A stretch of DNA of 64,000 nucleotides, taken from positions 868,001 to 932,000 of the forward strand of contig RHLH01000001.1 in the NCBI GenBank assembly GCA_003712165.1. The letters are read 5' to 3'. The DNA comes from Phycisphaera sp. Lineage in GTDB: Bacteria > Planctomycetota > Phycisphaerae > Phycisphaerales > UBA1924. The notes beneath the pieces are model-generated. The model did not search any database, was not told where the DNA came from, and saw only the letters and a program-made list of their open reading frames with translations. Made by a program: the position numbers and the translations under genes. Shown here piece after piece: positions 17,843 through 26,452 of the stretch (position 1 is its first letter; the number at the start of each line of letters is the position of its first letter).

Positions 17843-18907
17843 TTATGCCGCGCCGGTAGTCTGACTCTTTGGGATCAGCCTGTGCCCGCCGGCGAGAAAC
17901 TCATCCAGCACGCGCCGCACGGACGCAGCATCAGAAGCTGTCCGGACCGCGGTCTGCAGGGGTTTGCAGCTCACAGCACGTGTGTTCATCGCCTTGACGA
18001 ACCAACTGATCCGCGTGCGGATCTTGTGGACCGCGTACGACTCCTTGCGGAACTCACACATCATGTCAAAGTACGACCGCACCATCTGCGCGATCTCTTC
18101 GACGCCCGGCTTCTCCGGGTAGCTCCCGGTCGTCTGCAGGAGCCAGCTGTCACGGAATATCCATGGTCTGGCAAGCGACCCACGCCCGACCATCACACCC
18201 GCGCAGCCGGTCTCTTCGATCATGCGTACGGCTTCCTCGGCGCTGGTCACATCACCATTGCCGATGACGGGCACCTTGCCGTCTGTGTGCGCACGGACCG
18301 CGTCAACCACGTTCCCGATCTCGTCGCGTCGGCAATCACCCTTGAAGCGCATCTCGGTTGTTCTGCCGTGCACCGTGATCGCCTCGCAGCCGACATCAAC
18401 AAGCCTGCACGCAAGGGTGGGGGCGCAGCTCTCACCTACAGCCTGTTCATCCCAGCCGATGCGCATCTTCGCAGTCAGCGGGATCGCCCCGGGCAGTGCC
18501 TTGCGCACTTCCTCTGCGATGCCGACCGCCTGGGCGATGTCGCACATGAGCTTCGACCCGCCGTCTTTCTTGACGACCTTATCGACGGGGCAGCCCATGT
18601 TGATATCCACGATCGTCGCGCCGTGGTCCGCCGCCCACTTGGCACCCTCGGCCATGAGCTTCGGGTCTGAGCCGTAGAGCTGCATCCCGACGGGTTTGTC
18701 CTGGTCGTTGGTGGCCGCCAGATCGAGCGACTGCTGCGTGCCCCTGAGCAGTCCGTGAGGGGAGAGCAGGTCGGTGCAGGCAAGGCCGACCCCGCCGTAG
18801 CTGCGGCAGGTGAGCCTCCATGCCAGATCGCAGTAGCCAGCCATGGGCGCGAGCATCATGTTGCTCTCAAGCCTGACTGAACCGATCTGGAGGGGAATCC
18901 CAATCAC
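17843..18907 (-). CDS. dusB: tRNA-dihydrouridine synthase (DusB-like)
   Basis: The product has 354 aa. The FMN barrel starts with NMMLAPMAGYCDLAWR. NMGCPVDKVVKKDGGSKL carries the active-site Cys, and GNGDVTSAEEAVRMIEE and GVMVGRGSLARPWIF are the Dus signatures. It reduces specific uridines of tRNA with NADPH. It is divergent from the ABC exporter genes. Confidence 0.92.
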   Translation of the reverse strand: MIGIPLQIGSVRLESNMMLAPMAGYCDLAWRLTCRSYGGVGLACTDLLSPHGLLRGTQQSLDLAATNDQDKPVGMQLYGSDPKLMAEGAKWAADHGATIVDINMGCPVDKVVKKDGGSKLMCDIAQAVGIAEEVRKALPGAIPLTAKMRIGWDEQAVGESCAPTLACRLVDVGCEAITVHGRTTEMRFKGDCRRDEIGNVVDAVRAHTDGKVPVIGNGDVTSAEEAVRMIEETGCAGVMVGRGSLARPWIFRDSWLLQTTGSYPEKPGVEEIAQMVRSYFDMMCEFRKESYAVHKIRTRISWFVKAMNTRAVSCKPLQTAVRTASDAASVRRVLDEFLAGGHRLIPKSQTTGAA

Positions 18908-18975
18908 GAACGATCATAGAGAGACAGGCACGCCGGAAACGGGTTTGTGCGTGCTTACCGGGGTACAGTCACGCC

Positions 18976-20484
18976 GTGTTCCAGAGCCTCCTCACACGCC
19001 GATACCTGACCAGCAAGGTCATGCCTCTTCTCGCGTCGGCTGCGGTCATGCTCTCTGTCGCGATGGAGCTCATCACCTGGTCGGTTATGGGCGGCTTCCT
19101 CGAGCAGCTCATCCAGTCGGGCCGGACGCTCATGGGCGATGTCGAGATCACACGTCCGCAGCGCGGGTTCCCTCACTACGAAGAACTCATGGCGGCTCTG
19201 GAAGCCGACGAGTGGGTCGTGGCCGCCAGCCCGACCATCGACGCTTTCGCGCTTGTCAAGCTCAACGCCCAGCAGGTTCGCGGGTGCCAGATCAAGGGCA
19301 TCGATCCCGAGAGCCTCGACCGCGTGACGGGTTTCTATGACACGCTGTACTGGGTGCCGCGGGACGAGCCCTTGCCCCGCGATACTGAGCGCAAAGATCC
19401 GAGGCTCGATCCGGACAAACGCGAGACTTTTGAGATGCTCGAAGAACTCGGGCGCAACCTCTACGGCATCGACGTCACCACGCAGAGCGACCGCCCGCAG
19501 GCAGTCCTGGGCATCGAGGTCTTCGGCAAGCGAGGTCTCCGCGACCCCGCGGGCTTTGTGACCGATCAGTACGTCTTCCTGCCAGGGTTCGACGTGACGC
19601 TCAACGTTCTGCCCATCGACACCAGCGGCGGATTCCTCGAACCAGTCGCGAGGAAGCTCCAGATCGGCAACGAGTTCTCGAGCAACATATATGAGATTGA
19701 CTCGCAGACGATCTATGTCCCGCTCGCGTTCCTGCAGGACATGCTCAAGATGGACGAGGCCGAGCGCGTCGAGCAGACCGGGCCCATCGATTTCATATAC
19801 GACGACGATGGCAACCCGATCGGAACGAGGCGGCCAGAAACGGTCGGCGTGGTGCCGGCGCGGGTGACGTCGCTTCTGGTCAGGGGGGGCGACGACGTGC
19901 CGCTCGAGGATCTCAGAGCGCGCATCGAGCAGATTTACCACGAGTTTGCGCAGACGAAGGACGACATGCCCTCTGTGGGGCTCATCGACATCCTGACCTG
20001 GGAAGACCGCAACGCGACACTCATCGGCGCGATCAAGAAGGAAACCGGGCTTGTCCTGTTCATCTTCGGGATCATCAGTCTGACAAGTGTGTTCCTCGTG
20101 CTCGCGATCTTCTGGAGCATGATCAGCGAGCGCACGAAGGACATCGGGATTCTCAGGGCGCTCGGCGCGAGCGGGCCGGGCGTCGCGTGGCTCTGGGTGC
20201 GGTACGGGCTGATCATCGGTGTCGTGGGTTCGATCCTCGGCGTGTGCCTGGCGTACCTCGTTATCACGAACATCAACGCCATCCACAACTGGCTCGGCGA
20301 AGCGTTCGGCATCGCGATCTGGGATCCGTCCGTGTACTACTTCACGGAGATCCCCGAGGACTTCAGCCCGATGAAGGCGGTCATCATCGGGTTGGCCGGG
20401 ATTGTCAGCTGCGGTTTGGGCGCCCTGATCCCCGCGTGGCGCGCGGCGAGGATGGATCCTGTCAAGGCACTCAGGTTCGAATAG
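18976..20484 (+). CDS. ABC transporter permease (LolC/LolE-FtsX type)
   Basis: The product has 502 aa from a GTG start. An N-terminal transmembrane helix (residues about 15-38) is followed by a large extracytoplasmic domain to about 350, then three C-terminal helices of the FtsX domain (LVLFIFGIISLTSVFLVLA, GLIIGVVGSILGVCLAY, and a last one ending in PAWRAARMDPVKALRFE). Its ATPase partner follows after 19 nt. The architecture matches lipoprotein-releasing LolC/E. A single permease with LolD suggests a homodimer. Confidence 0.88.
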   Translation: MFQSLLTRRYLTSKVMPLLASAAVMLSVAMELITWSVMGGFLEQLIQSGRTLMGDVEITRPQRGFPHYEELMAALEADEWVVAASPTIDAFALVKLNAQQVRGCQIKGIDPESLDRVTGFYDTLYWVPRDEPLPRDTERKDPRLDPDKRETFEMLEELGRNLYGIDVTTQSDRPQAVLGIEVFGKRGLRDPAGFVTDQYVFLPGFDVTLNVLPIDTSGGFLEPVARKLQIGNEFSSNIYEIDSQTIYVPLAFLQDMLKMDEAERVEQTGPIDFIYDDDGNPIGTRRPETVGVVPARVTSLLVRGGDDVPLEDLRARIEQIYHEFAQTKDDMPSVGLIDILTWEDRNATLIGAIKKETGLVLFIFGIISLTSVFLVLAIFWSMISERTKDIGILRALGASGPGVAWLWVRYGLIIGVVGSILGVCLAYLVITNINAIHNWLGEAFGIAIWDPSVYYFTEIPEDFSPMKAVIIGLAGIVSCGLGALIPAWRAARMDPVKALRFE

Positions 20485-20503
20485 TGGGAGCAACGAGCGA
20501 GCG

Positions 20504-21208
20504 ATGAGCGCGATCAGCGTCACCAACCTGCACATGACCTACAAGCTGGGGAAGGTCCCCGTGCCCGTGCTGCGCGGCGTGTCGCTCGAGGTCGGATCGG
20601 GCGAATGGCTCGCGATCCTCGGCGCTTCCGGCTCGGGCAAGAGCACGCTCCTGCACCTGCTCGGCGGGCTCGATAAACCAAGCGAAGGAGAGATCGCGTT
20701 CGACGGCAGGGCGCTCAGCTCCATGTCCGCGGGCGAGCGCAACAAGCTCAGGCGCGAGCACGTCGGGTTCGTGTTCCAGTTCTACCACCTCGTGCCCGAG
20801 CTCACGGTGCTCGAGAACACGCTCATCGGCGCGATGATCAGGCTCGGGAAGGTCGGGTACATGCGCGAGTCGGGGCAGCTCCGCGATCGTGCGAAGGAGC
20901 TGTTGGACAGAGCCGGGCTTTCGCACAGGTTGGGGCACAGGCCCGCGCAGCTCTCGGGAGGCGAGCGCCAGCGGGTCGCGATCGCGCGGGCGCTGATCAA
21001 CGACCCGCCCGTCCTGCTGGCGGACGAGCCCACAGGCAACCTTGACCAGAAAACGGGCCACGAGTTGCTGGACGTCTTCGAGTCCATGCGGGGGTCAACC
21101 GAACGGACGATCGTGATGGTGACCCATGACCAGAAGGTCGCCGACCGGGCAGACCGGGTGATCCACATGGCCGACGGGCTGATCCGCGAAGGGCAAATGA
21201 CAGGGTAA
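20504..21208 (+). CDS. ABC transporter ATP-binding protein (LolD-like)
   Basis: The product has 234 aa. Walker A is GASGSGKST, the Q-loop is FVFQFYHLVPELTVLEN, the signature is LSGGERQRVAIARAL, Walker B is VLLADEPTGNLD, and the switch His is in MVTHDQKVA. FQFYHLVPELT and the overall length are typical of the LolD/MacB family, which powers extraction of lipoproteins or substrates from the inner membrane. It is operonic with the permease. Confidence 0.93.
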   Translation: MSAISVTNLHMTYKLGKVPVPVLRGVSLEVGSGEWLAILGASGSGKSTLLHLLGGLDKPSEGEIAFDGRALSSMSAGERNKLRREHVGFVFQFYHLVPELTVLENTLIGAMIRLGKVGYMRESGQLRDRAKELLDRAGLSHRLGHRPAQLSGGERQRVAIARALINDPPVLLADEPTGNLDQKTGHELLDVFESMRGSTERTIVMVTHDQKVADRADRVIHMADGLIREGQMTG

Positions 21209-21303
21209 TCGGCCCCAGAAGTTCCCCACCAAGGGTGGTGGGCGTCCAAGAGGGCTTTGCGCTATCCTATCCGACGGAGTATTTGCACCAGGTGTCCTCG
21301 TTC

Positions 21304-22125
21304 ATGACCTCAATCTCTGATTCCAAAGCACCGGCAGAGGGGACCGTGGAGCTCGTAGGGCTCGCGGGCAAACCTGTCGAGGCGAAGGTCAAGGCATTCG
21401 GCTCGGGCAAGACCTTGTGCTTCCTGCACGGGCTTGTGGGTCTGAATGACCATTGGGAGGACTCGGCGCTCCAGTTGGCTGACCGTAGAAGGTGTGTGCT
21501 GCTGGAGTTGCCGCTGCTGAGCCTGCGTGGGGACGACTGCTCGATCACGGGCGTGACAGACCTCACCGCGAAATTCCTGCGCAATCACGCGGACACACCG
21601 GTGTCGCTCGTCGGGAACTCGTTCGGCGGGCACGTCGCGCTTCGGCTCGCGCTGGATTATCCGGAGCTGGTCGATTCGCTCATCCTCGCCGGCTCGAGCG
21701 GGCTGATCGAGAAGACGATGGTCCGCGGCGCGCAGATCAGGCCCAGCAGAGAGTGGCTCTCGGAGAAGCTCGAGGAGCTGTTCTACGATAAGTGCCACGT
21801 TCGCGAGGAAGACCTCGACCGCGCCCATGCTGAGCTCTCGGTTAGGGGCGGCGCTCGCGCGATGGTCAGGCTCAGCCGATCCGCGAGGCACGATCACCTC
21901 GGCGATCGGATCAAGAACATCCAGTGCCCGGTGCTGCTTGTCTGGGGCAAGCAGGACGTTGTGACACCGCCGGAAGCCGCGGCGCAGTTTGCACGCGATC
22001 TGCCCGACTCGCGGATGATCTGGCTCGAAGAGTGCGGCCACGCCCCGATGATGGAGTGGCCCGAGAAATTTGCGCAGGCGATGATCGATTTCGTCGATGA
22101 GCGCGATGCTGCGACTGCCAAGTGA
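21304..22125 (+). CDS. Alpha/beta hydrolase upstream of GH3 gene
   Basis: The product has 273 aa. HGLVGLNDHWE is the oxyanion region and GNSFGG is the nucleophile elbow. VWGKQDVVTPPEAA carries the Asp and EECGHAPMMEWP the His of the triad. The frame is open 23 codons upstream, but ATG 21304 gives the usual domain start; no strong SD decides it. Its TGA overlaps the GTG of the GH3 gene (GTGA). It may hydrolyse an ester, thioester or amide related to the GH3 product (inference). Confidence 0.82.
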   Translation: MTSISDSKAPAEGTVELVGLAGKPVEAKVKAFGSGKTLCFLHGLVGLNDHWEDSALQLADRRRCVLLELPLLSLRGDDCSITGVTDLTAKFLRNHADTPVSLVGNSFGGHVALRLALDYPELVDSLILAGSSGLIEKTMVRGAQIRPSREWLSEKLEELFYDKCHVREEDLDRAHAELSVRGGARAMVRLSRSARHDHLGDRIKNIQCPVLLVWGKQDVVTPPEAAAQFARDLPDSRMIWLEECGHAPMMEWPEKFAQAMIDFVDERDAATAK

Positions 22126-23759
22126 GCACGCCTCTTTATACATGGACCGCTGCTGTCGGACTCGCGCTCGAGGCGCGACTCGCTCTGCGCGCGCCCAAGC
22201 TCGAGGACACCGAATTCTGGCGCACGAACACCGCGAAGATCCAGCTCGCTCAGCTCCGAAGGCTCTTCCGCAAGGCTCACAAGACCGAGTTCGGCAGGGC
22301 GCACGGGTTTGCCGGGCTCGCGCGTCTCGGTGACGCCGAGATGCTCAGCGCGTACCGGCAGGAGGTCCGCGTCCAGGACTACGAGGGCTACCGGTCGCTG
22401 ATCGAGCGGATGCGCGAGGGCGGCGAGCCGGATGTTCTCTGGCCAGGGCTTGTCATGGACTTCGCGCAGACGAGCGGCACAACCTCGGGCGACAAGTACA
22501 TGCCTGTCAGCAAGGAACTGTTCCGTTCGAACTACTTATCGAGCCTCGACATCTTCGCCAATCTTATGCGGTGGGGTGTGTCGCTCGCGCAGATGATGTC
22601 CGGGCGGTGTCTCTTCCTGGGTGGATCGACCGACCTCGAAGTCAACGAGCACGGCATTCGCACGGGTGATCTTTCAGGGCTCGTCACACCTCTGATCCGC
22701 TGGCCCATCAGCGAGGTATACACGCCGGGCCCGGACATCGCGCTCATGAGCGACTGGCCGGCCAAGATCGAGGCGATGGCGCAGCGCACGATCGATCAGG
22801 ACGTGCGCATGATCAGCGGCATCCCGAGTTGGGCGAGTGTGCTCTTTGCCCGCGTCATCGAGCTTGCCAACGAGCGTGGGCACAAGGCGTCGTGCATAAG
22901 AGATATCTGGCCCAATCTCGATCTGTTCGTGCACGGCGGTGTGAACTACGCGCCGTTCAAACCCAGGATCGCTGGGCTTGTCGAGGGCGATGCCGACGCG
23001 GACATGCGCTGCAGGCTCGAGCTCTATCCCGCGAGCGAGGCGTTCGTTGCGCTCCAGGACGAACGGGGCGAGAGGGGGCTGCGACTGTGCGCCGATCTTG
23101 GGAACTTCTTCGAGTTTGTCCCGATCGAGGAGATTCACAACGACGAGCCGACCGCGCACGCGGCGTGGGAAGTGGAGAAGGGGCAGCGGTACGTCGTTGT
23201 TCTCTCCACGTGCGCAGGGTTGTACCGGTACATCCTGGGTGATGTTGTGGAGTTCGACACCGTGCCCGGGGGGCTGGACGGCACGGGCGGCGAGGGGCCG
23301 TTGCGGATGCGGATCGTGGGGCGCCACAGGCTGTTCATAAACGCGTTCGGTGAGAACCTGATCGTCGAGCACATCGAGAGCGCCGTTGCCAGGGCTGCTG
23401 AAGAGATCGGTGTGAGGGTGGGGGAGTTCACCGCGGCCCCGGTGTACCCTGACGGCGCGACGCGCGCTGGTCTGGAGATCGCGATCGAGGCGGATTTGCC
23501 CGAGTTGAAGGTGCCAGCGTTCCGCGACATCGTTGATGATGTGATCAAGGCACAAAACGTGGACTACACGACCAAACGCACCGAGGGCGTCGGCATGGCT
23601 GAACCCACGATCACGGTGCTCCGCGAGGGTGCGTTCCACGCGTGGCTCGAGAGCAGGGGCAAGCTCGGCGGTCAGCACAAGTGTCCGAGGTGCGCCAACC
23701 ACCGGGACTTCATCGAGGGCGTCATCGCTTGTGACCGGCGCGAGACGGCGGGCGTCTGA
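22122..23759 (+). CDS. GH3-family acyl-acid amido synthetase-like protein
   Basis: The product has 545 aa. The GH3 fold belongs to the acyl-adenylate/thioester-forming superfamily. FAQTSGTTSGDKYMPVS is the phosphate-binding loop 1, GGVNYAPFKPR and LYPASEAFVALQDE resemble motif 2, and YVVVLSTCAGLYRYILGDVVEF contains the RYxxGD-type motif 3. Plant members conjugate amino acids to jasmonate or auxin; bacterial roles are largely unknown. Starts and stops overlap by 4 nt on the 5' side and are separated by 1 nt on the 3' side, so the genes are tightly coupled. The C-terminus has CPRCANHRDF, a Cys pair. Confidence 0.85.
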   Translation: MSTPLYTWTAAVGLALEARLALRAPKLEDTEFWRTNTAKIQLAQLRRLFRKAHKTEFGRAHGFAGLARLGDAEMLSAYRQEVRVQDYEGYRSLIERMREGGEPDVLWPGLVMDFAQTSGTTSGDKYMPVSKELFRSNYLSSLDIFANLMRWGVSLAQMMSGRCLFLGGSTDLEVNEHGIRTGDLSGLVTPLIRWPISEVYTPGPDIALMSDWPAKIEAMAQRTIDQDVRMISGIPSWASVLFARVIELANERGHKASCIRDIWPNLDLFVHGGVNYAPFKPRIAGLVEGDADADMRCRLELYPASEAFVALQDERGERGLRLCADLGNFFEFVPIEEIHNDEPTAHAAWEVEKGQRYVVVLSTCAGLYRYILGDVVEFDTVPGGLDGTGGEGPLRMRIVGRHRLFINAFGENLIVEHIESAVARAAEEIGVRVGEFTAAPVYPDGATRAGLEIAIEADLPELKVPAFRDIVDDVIKAQNVDYTTKRTEGVGMAEPTITVLREGAFHAWLESRGKLGGQHKCPRCANHRDFIEGVIACDRRETAGV

Positions 23760-23760
23760 C

Positions 23761-24492
23761 GTGTGCACGCTGAGCGTCATCAATACGATGCCTGGGCATG
23801 GCGAGGAGGGCTACCGCCTTGTCATGAATAGAGATGAGCAACGGACCCGAAAGCCCGCCCTGCCTCCAGAGTGGCACGAAAGAGATGGCACGCTGGCAAT
23901 GTGGCCGACCGATCCGGATTCTGGCGGCACGTGGATCGCTTCACGAACCGATGGGCTCACACTCGCCTTGGTCAACTCGTATCCAGAGCCTCAGCCTGAG
24001 CTACGAAACGATCTGGTGAGCCGGGGTGTGATCATCCCGGAGATGATTTACAGAGATGGCATCGAAGACATCATCGATGCGTTCGATAAGGTCGAGATTG
24101 AGTTGTTCGCGCCGTTCCGGCTCGTCATGATTGATTTTTTCGCGAACGAGGAGACTGCTCAATCAGTGCCGATGATCGCTGTCCTCGATTGGAATCTCAG
24201 GGAAATTGCGGTTGAGATCCACCAGGATGGCCCCTTGTGCCTTGTCAGTTCTGGTCTTGGGGATTCCGCTGTTGCACCTCGATTGGAGCTCTTTGAAAGG
24301 ACGGTCCTCGAGGGTCGGTTGACAACCCGGAAACAGGATGTCTTCCATAACCACCGCTGGCATGACCGTCCCGAGGTCAGCGTGATGATGGAGCGTGAAG
24401 AGGCTCGGACCGTCTCGGTCACCACTGTGGAGATGAGCCCTTACTTTTCAGATGACTCGGAGATCATGACCTACCGGAGCATCGAGCTTTGA
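23761..24492 (+). CDS. NRDE/TANGO2-family protein
   Basis: The product has 243 aa from the GTG at 23761, giving the family's hallmark N-terminus MCTLSV with Cys2, followed by YRLVMNRDEQRTRKPA (the NRDE motif) and GGTWIASRTDGLTLALVNSY. The fold is Ntn-hydrolase-like with Cys2 as a potential nucleophile. TANGO2 homologues have been linked to haem/lipid trafficking in eukaryotes; the bacterial role is unclear. It is the third gene of the hydrolase-GH3 operon and overlaps the following TTG start. Confidence 0.85.
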   Translation: MCTLSVINTMPGHGEEGYRLVMNRDEQRTRKPALPPEWHERDGTLAMWPTDPDSGGTWIASRTDGLTLALVNSYPEPQPELRNDLVSRGVIIPEMIYRDGIEDIIDAFDKVEIELFAPFRLVMIDFFANEETAQSVPMIAVLDWNLREIAVEIHQDGPLCLVSSGLGDSAVAPRLELFERTVLEGRLTTRKQDVFHNHRWHDRPEVSVMMEREEARTVSVTTVEMSPYFSDDSEIMTYRSIEL

Positions 24493-24710
24493 CGGATAAG
24501 GGGCACAGGCTGGACGAACCCATCGATGATGCTGAGCTGGCGCGCCGGCTGGCTCGAGACATCGAGACGCTCCGCCGGATCTGCGAGGATCAGGAGGACG
24601 AGATCCGCCTGCTTCGGCACCGGATCGAGCAGCTCCGGGCGAGTCGGTGGAGGAAGCTTGGTCAGCGGCTCGGTCTGGCGATGACGCTCGACTGGGAGAA
24701 GCCCAAGTAG
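24489..24710 (+). CDS. Small coiled-coil protein
   Basis: The product has 73 aa from a TTG that overlaps the NRDE stop (TTGA). Heptads run from about residue 17 to 48 (LARRLARDIETLRRICEDQE and onward) and the tail is basic. Its placement implies a partner or structural role in the same operon, but it could be only a coupled reading frame. Confidence 0.55.
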   Translation: MTDKGHRLDEPIDDAELARRLARDIETLRRICEDQEDEIRLLRHRIEQLRASRWRKLGQRLGLAMTLDWEKPK

Positions 24711-24715
24711 AGGAC

Positions 24716-24990
24716 CGGTGGGCGATCTCATATATGTCAAAGAGCCTCACTCGCCGCCGGTTGGCGGGGTTTCTGATTGTCCTGCAGTGGGTCGTCTCGC
24801 TGGTCGGCCATGGTGCGCTCCAACCTGCCCTCACTGGGGTGGGCCGGGAGCTTGTGTGTCTCGAAGATGATGTCGGACGTGTCCGGCATTCTGGGGTGCA
24901 TGATTCTCTAAACGGCTTGAATCGCAGTGGTTTATGGGTGCCCGCCTGCAGAGGCCGGGCATTGTGATGGGGGTGCTAGATTAAAGAGTT
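24716..24990 (+). mobile_element. Decayed 5' part of the resident transposase element (copy A)
   Basis: From CGGTGGGCGATCTCATATAT onward the sequence matches 38275 onward nearly base for base (CGGTGAGCGATCTCATATAT). It shares the peptide SLTRRRLAGFL / SLSRRLLAAFL and the later ALTGV..E.V.L block. An extra 80 bp or so interrupts it before a last match (TGCAGAG.C.GGGC...). The ORF MSKSLTRRR... is a remnant, not a gene. The rest of the 24711-25049 gap shows nothing I can identify. Confidence 0.6.
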
Positions 24991-25049
24991 CTCGCCAGTA
25001 CATGGGGTCGAACCCGTGGATGCGGAACGATCCGATGGGGCTGGCGTGT

Positions 25050-26342
25050 TCAGGTCTGCTGGAGTGGAAACTGTATTGTGTACCACAGCCCAACAACCGG
25101 GTACTTTACTATGCATCGATAGAGGCGGAAGTCACCTAGTTCCCAGTCCATCTGTTCATGGATATATCTCACAAGCGAAAGCTGGTTGAGATAGTGGCGG
25201 TGGGGGATCGCAGAAGCAGAGCTGCCGAGTCGCTGAAGAGTCTCAATGTAGTCGGCACGATCGAGGGTGTGTGCGAGTAGGTTGGGAGAACTCGGGTTTC
25301 CGACACGAGCGAGGATCAACTCGGGTTCAACACCGGGCCACACATCTTGGTGCACGAACACGTCCATGATCATGTAGCGTGACGGATTCTGCGGGATGAA
25401 CGCGTAGCGAGCGCGAGGGATGTCAGGTGAGCCCAGCATCGGATCGGCGCGGCGATGCATCGATGAGAAGAACACGTCCATCTCTGTGGGAAGCTTGTCC
25501 TGTGGCTCGGCTGGCAGCGCGTAGATGAGCTTGTTGCCATCTGCGATAATTTCGATCTCGGGGAGCGGATCTGTGCAGAACGGGAGCAATGCGGTTGTCA
25601 TCCCTTCCTGGCAGATTGCTCCGCCTCTGAGACGTTCGAGAGTTACCTGCCGAGAGGGTTCGTCGTCGAGAATCTCTCGGCTGCCAAGGAGCAAGGGCAA
25701 CTCGGGACGCAGACGCCGCAGCCCGTGGTAGCCGTGGACGACGAGCTCGTCGCACCAGCCCGGCTCCTCGCTGGGGAACACGAAACAGCTCAGGACAGAA
25801 GCTGCTGCCTGTACGCCGATCAGCGATGAGTAGCCCCGCGAAATGTTCTGCTTGGCTGCTTGCTCGATCCGCTCTCTTGAATGGTCTAGTCGTCTTGCAA
25901 CGAATGTGTCGAGGTCGGTTTTCTTTCCGCCCAGACGCTTGATGAGTTCCTCGTAGGCTTCCAGGGCGGCATTCGCCTCTCTGAGCGCGGTTGGATCTGC
26001 GCCATGCTCGCGGGCGATCACGAGAAAGCTGCTTAGCCCCTTGGGCGTTGGCAGCAACTGTAATGAAGACACTGGGTCTGGTTGGCGAACAGCCTGGAGC
26101 ACCCGTGTTGCGAGCGTGAGTTCAACACCCCAGGCACCAGTGAGAGTCGTCGGGCGTTTGAGATCGATATCCGTGCCCCGCAGGAGTCGGCGGATCGCGT
26201 CCTGGATCCGGGTTCCGATCACGTCGAGTGATTCGGCAGATCCTGCCCGTGTGTGCTCGGGCTCATGTGATCGGACATTGTTTGGCATGGGTGTGAGATT
26301 CTCTGTTCTGGGCCGGGAATCGGCCATTTCTACATCGTACAT
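25050..26342 (-). CDS. Hypothetical protein with N-terminal HTH-like segment
   Basis: The product has 430 aa. Residues about 45-115 (TRIQDAIRRLLRGTDIDLKR, TGAWGVELTLATRVLQAVR, DPVSSLQLLPTPKGLSSFL) have the spacing of a DNA-binding helix-turn-helix followed by a small-residue loop, as in certain uncharacterised transcription-factor-like planctomycete proteins. The rest is alpha/beta without known motifs. The start is uncertain (ATGs at 26342, 26327 and 26288). It is transcribed away from the PEP-CTERM-like gene across a repeat-containing intergenic region. Confidence 0.65.
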   Translation of the reverse strand: MYDVEMADSRPRTENLTPMPNNVRSHEPEHTRAGSAESLDVIGTRIQDAIRRLLRGTDIDLKRPTTLTGAWGVELTLATRVLQAVRQPDPVSSLQLLPTPKGLSSFLVIAREHGADPTALREANAALEAYEELIKRLGGKKTDLDTFVARRLDHSRERIEQAAKQNISRGYSSLIGVQAAASVLSCFVFPSEEPGWCDELVVHGYHGLRRLRPELPLLLGSREILDDEPSRQVTLERLRGGAICQEGMTTALLPFCTDPLPEIEIIADGNKLIYALPAEPQDKLPTEMDVFFSSMHRRADPMLGSPDIPRARYAFIPQNPSRYMIMDVFVHQDVWPGVEPELILARVGNPSSPNLLAHTLDRADYIETLQRLGSSASAIPHRHYLNQLSLVRYIHEQMDWELGDFRLYRCIVKYPVVGLWYTIQFPLQQT

Positions 26343-26370
26343 GGGTCGAGGATCGAATGCTAGCTCATTT

Positions 26371-26403
26371 CATTGCAATATCATTGCAATTGCATTCCGA
26401 TTG
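26371..26403. repeat. Three tandem 11-bp repeats in a divergent promoter region
   Basis: CATTGCAATAT, CATTGCAATTG and CATTCCGATTG follow each other without gaps between two divergent genes. About one helical turn per unit would place repeated protein contacts on one DNA face, as in operator arrays. Confidence 0.5.
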
Positions 26404-26412
26404 ATTTATGCT
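26384..26412 (+). promoter_or_regulatory. Predicted promoter of the PEP-CTERM-like gene
   Basis: TTGCAA (26384-26389) and TATGCT (26407-26412) are separated by 17 bp and lie about 40 bp before the ATG at 26453. The -35 falls inside the 11-bp repeats, so a repeat-binding protein would interfere with or assist the polymerase. Confidence 0.4.
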
Positions 26413-26452
26413 GGCTGGAACATGGGAAGTCCCACATACAGGGAGTAAAGAG

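Noticed and set aside
18955..20535. 526-codon open frame on the minus strand
   Set aside because: It is the antisense shadow of the LolC-like permease; composition (Arg/His/Asp/Pro-rich, no folds) is typical of reverse frames in GC-rich DNA.
22674..23783. 369-codon minus-strand frame
   Set aside because: Antisense to the GH3 gene; no recognisable motifs.
24990..25030. GGGTTCGACCCC on the minus strand as a tRNA end
   Set aside because: Stem positions do not pair and no cloverleaf can be built.
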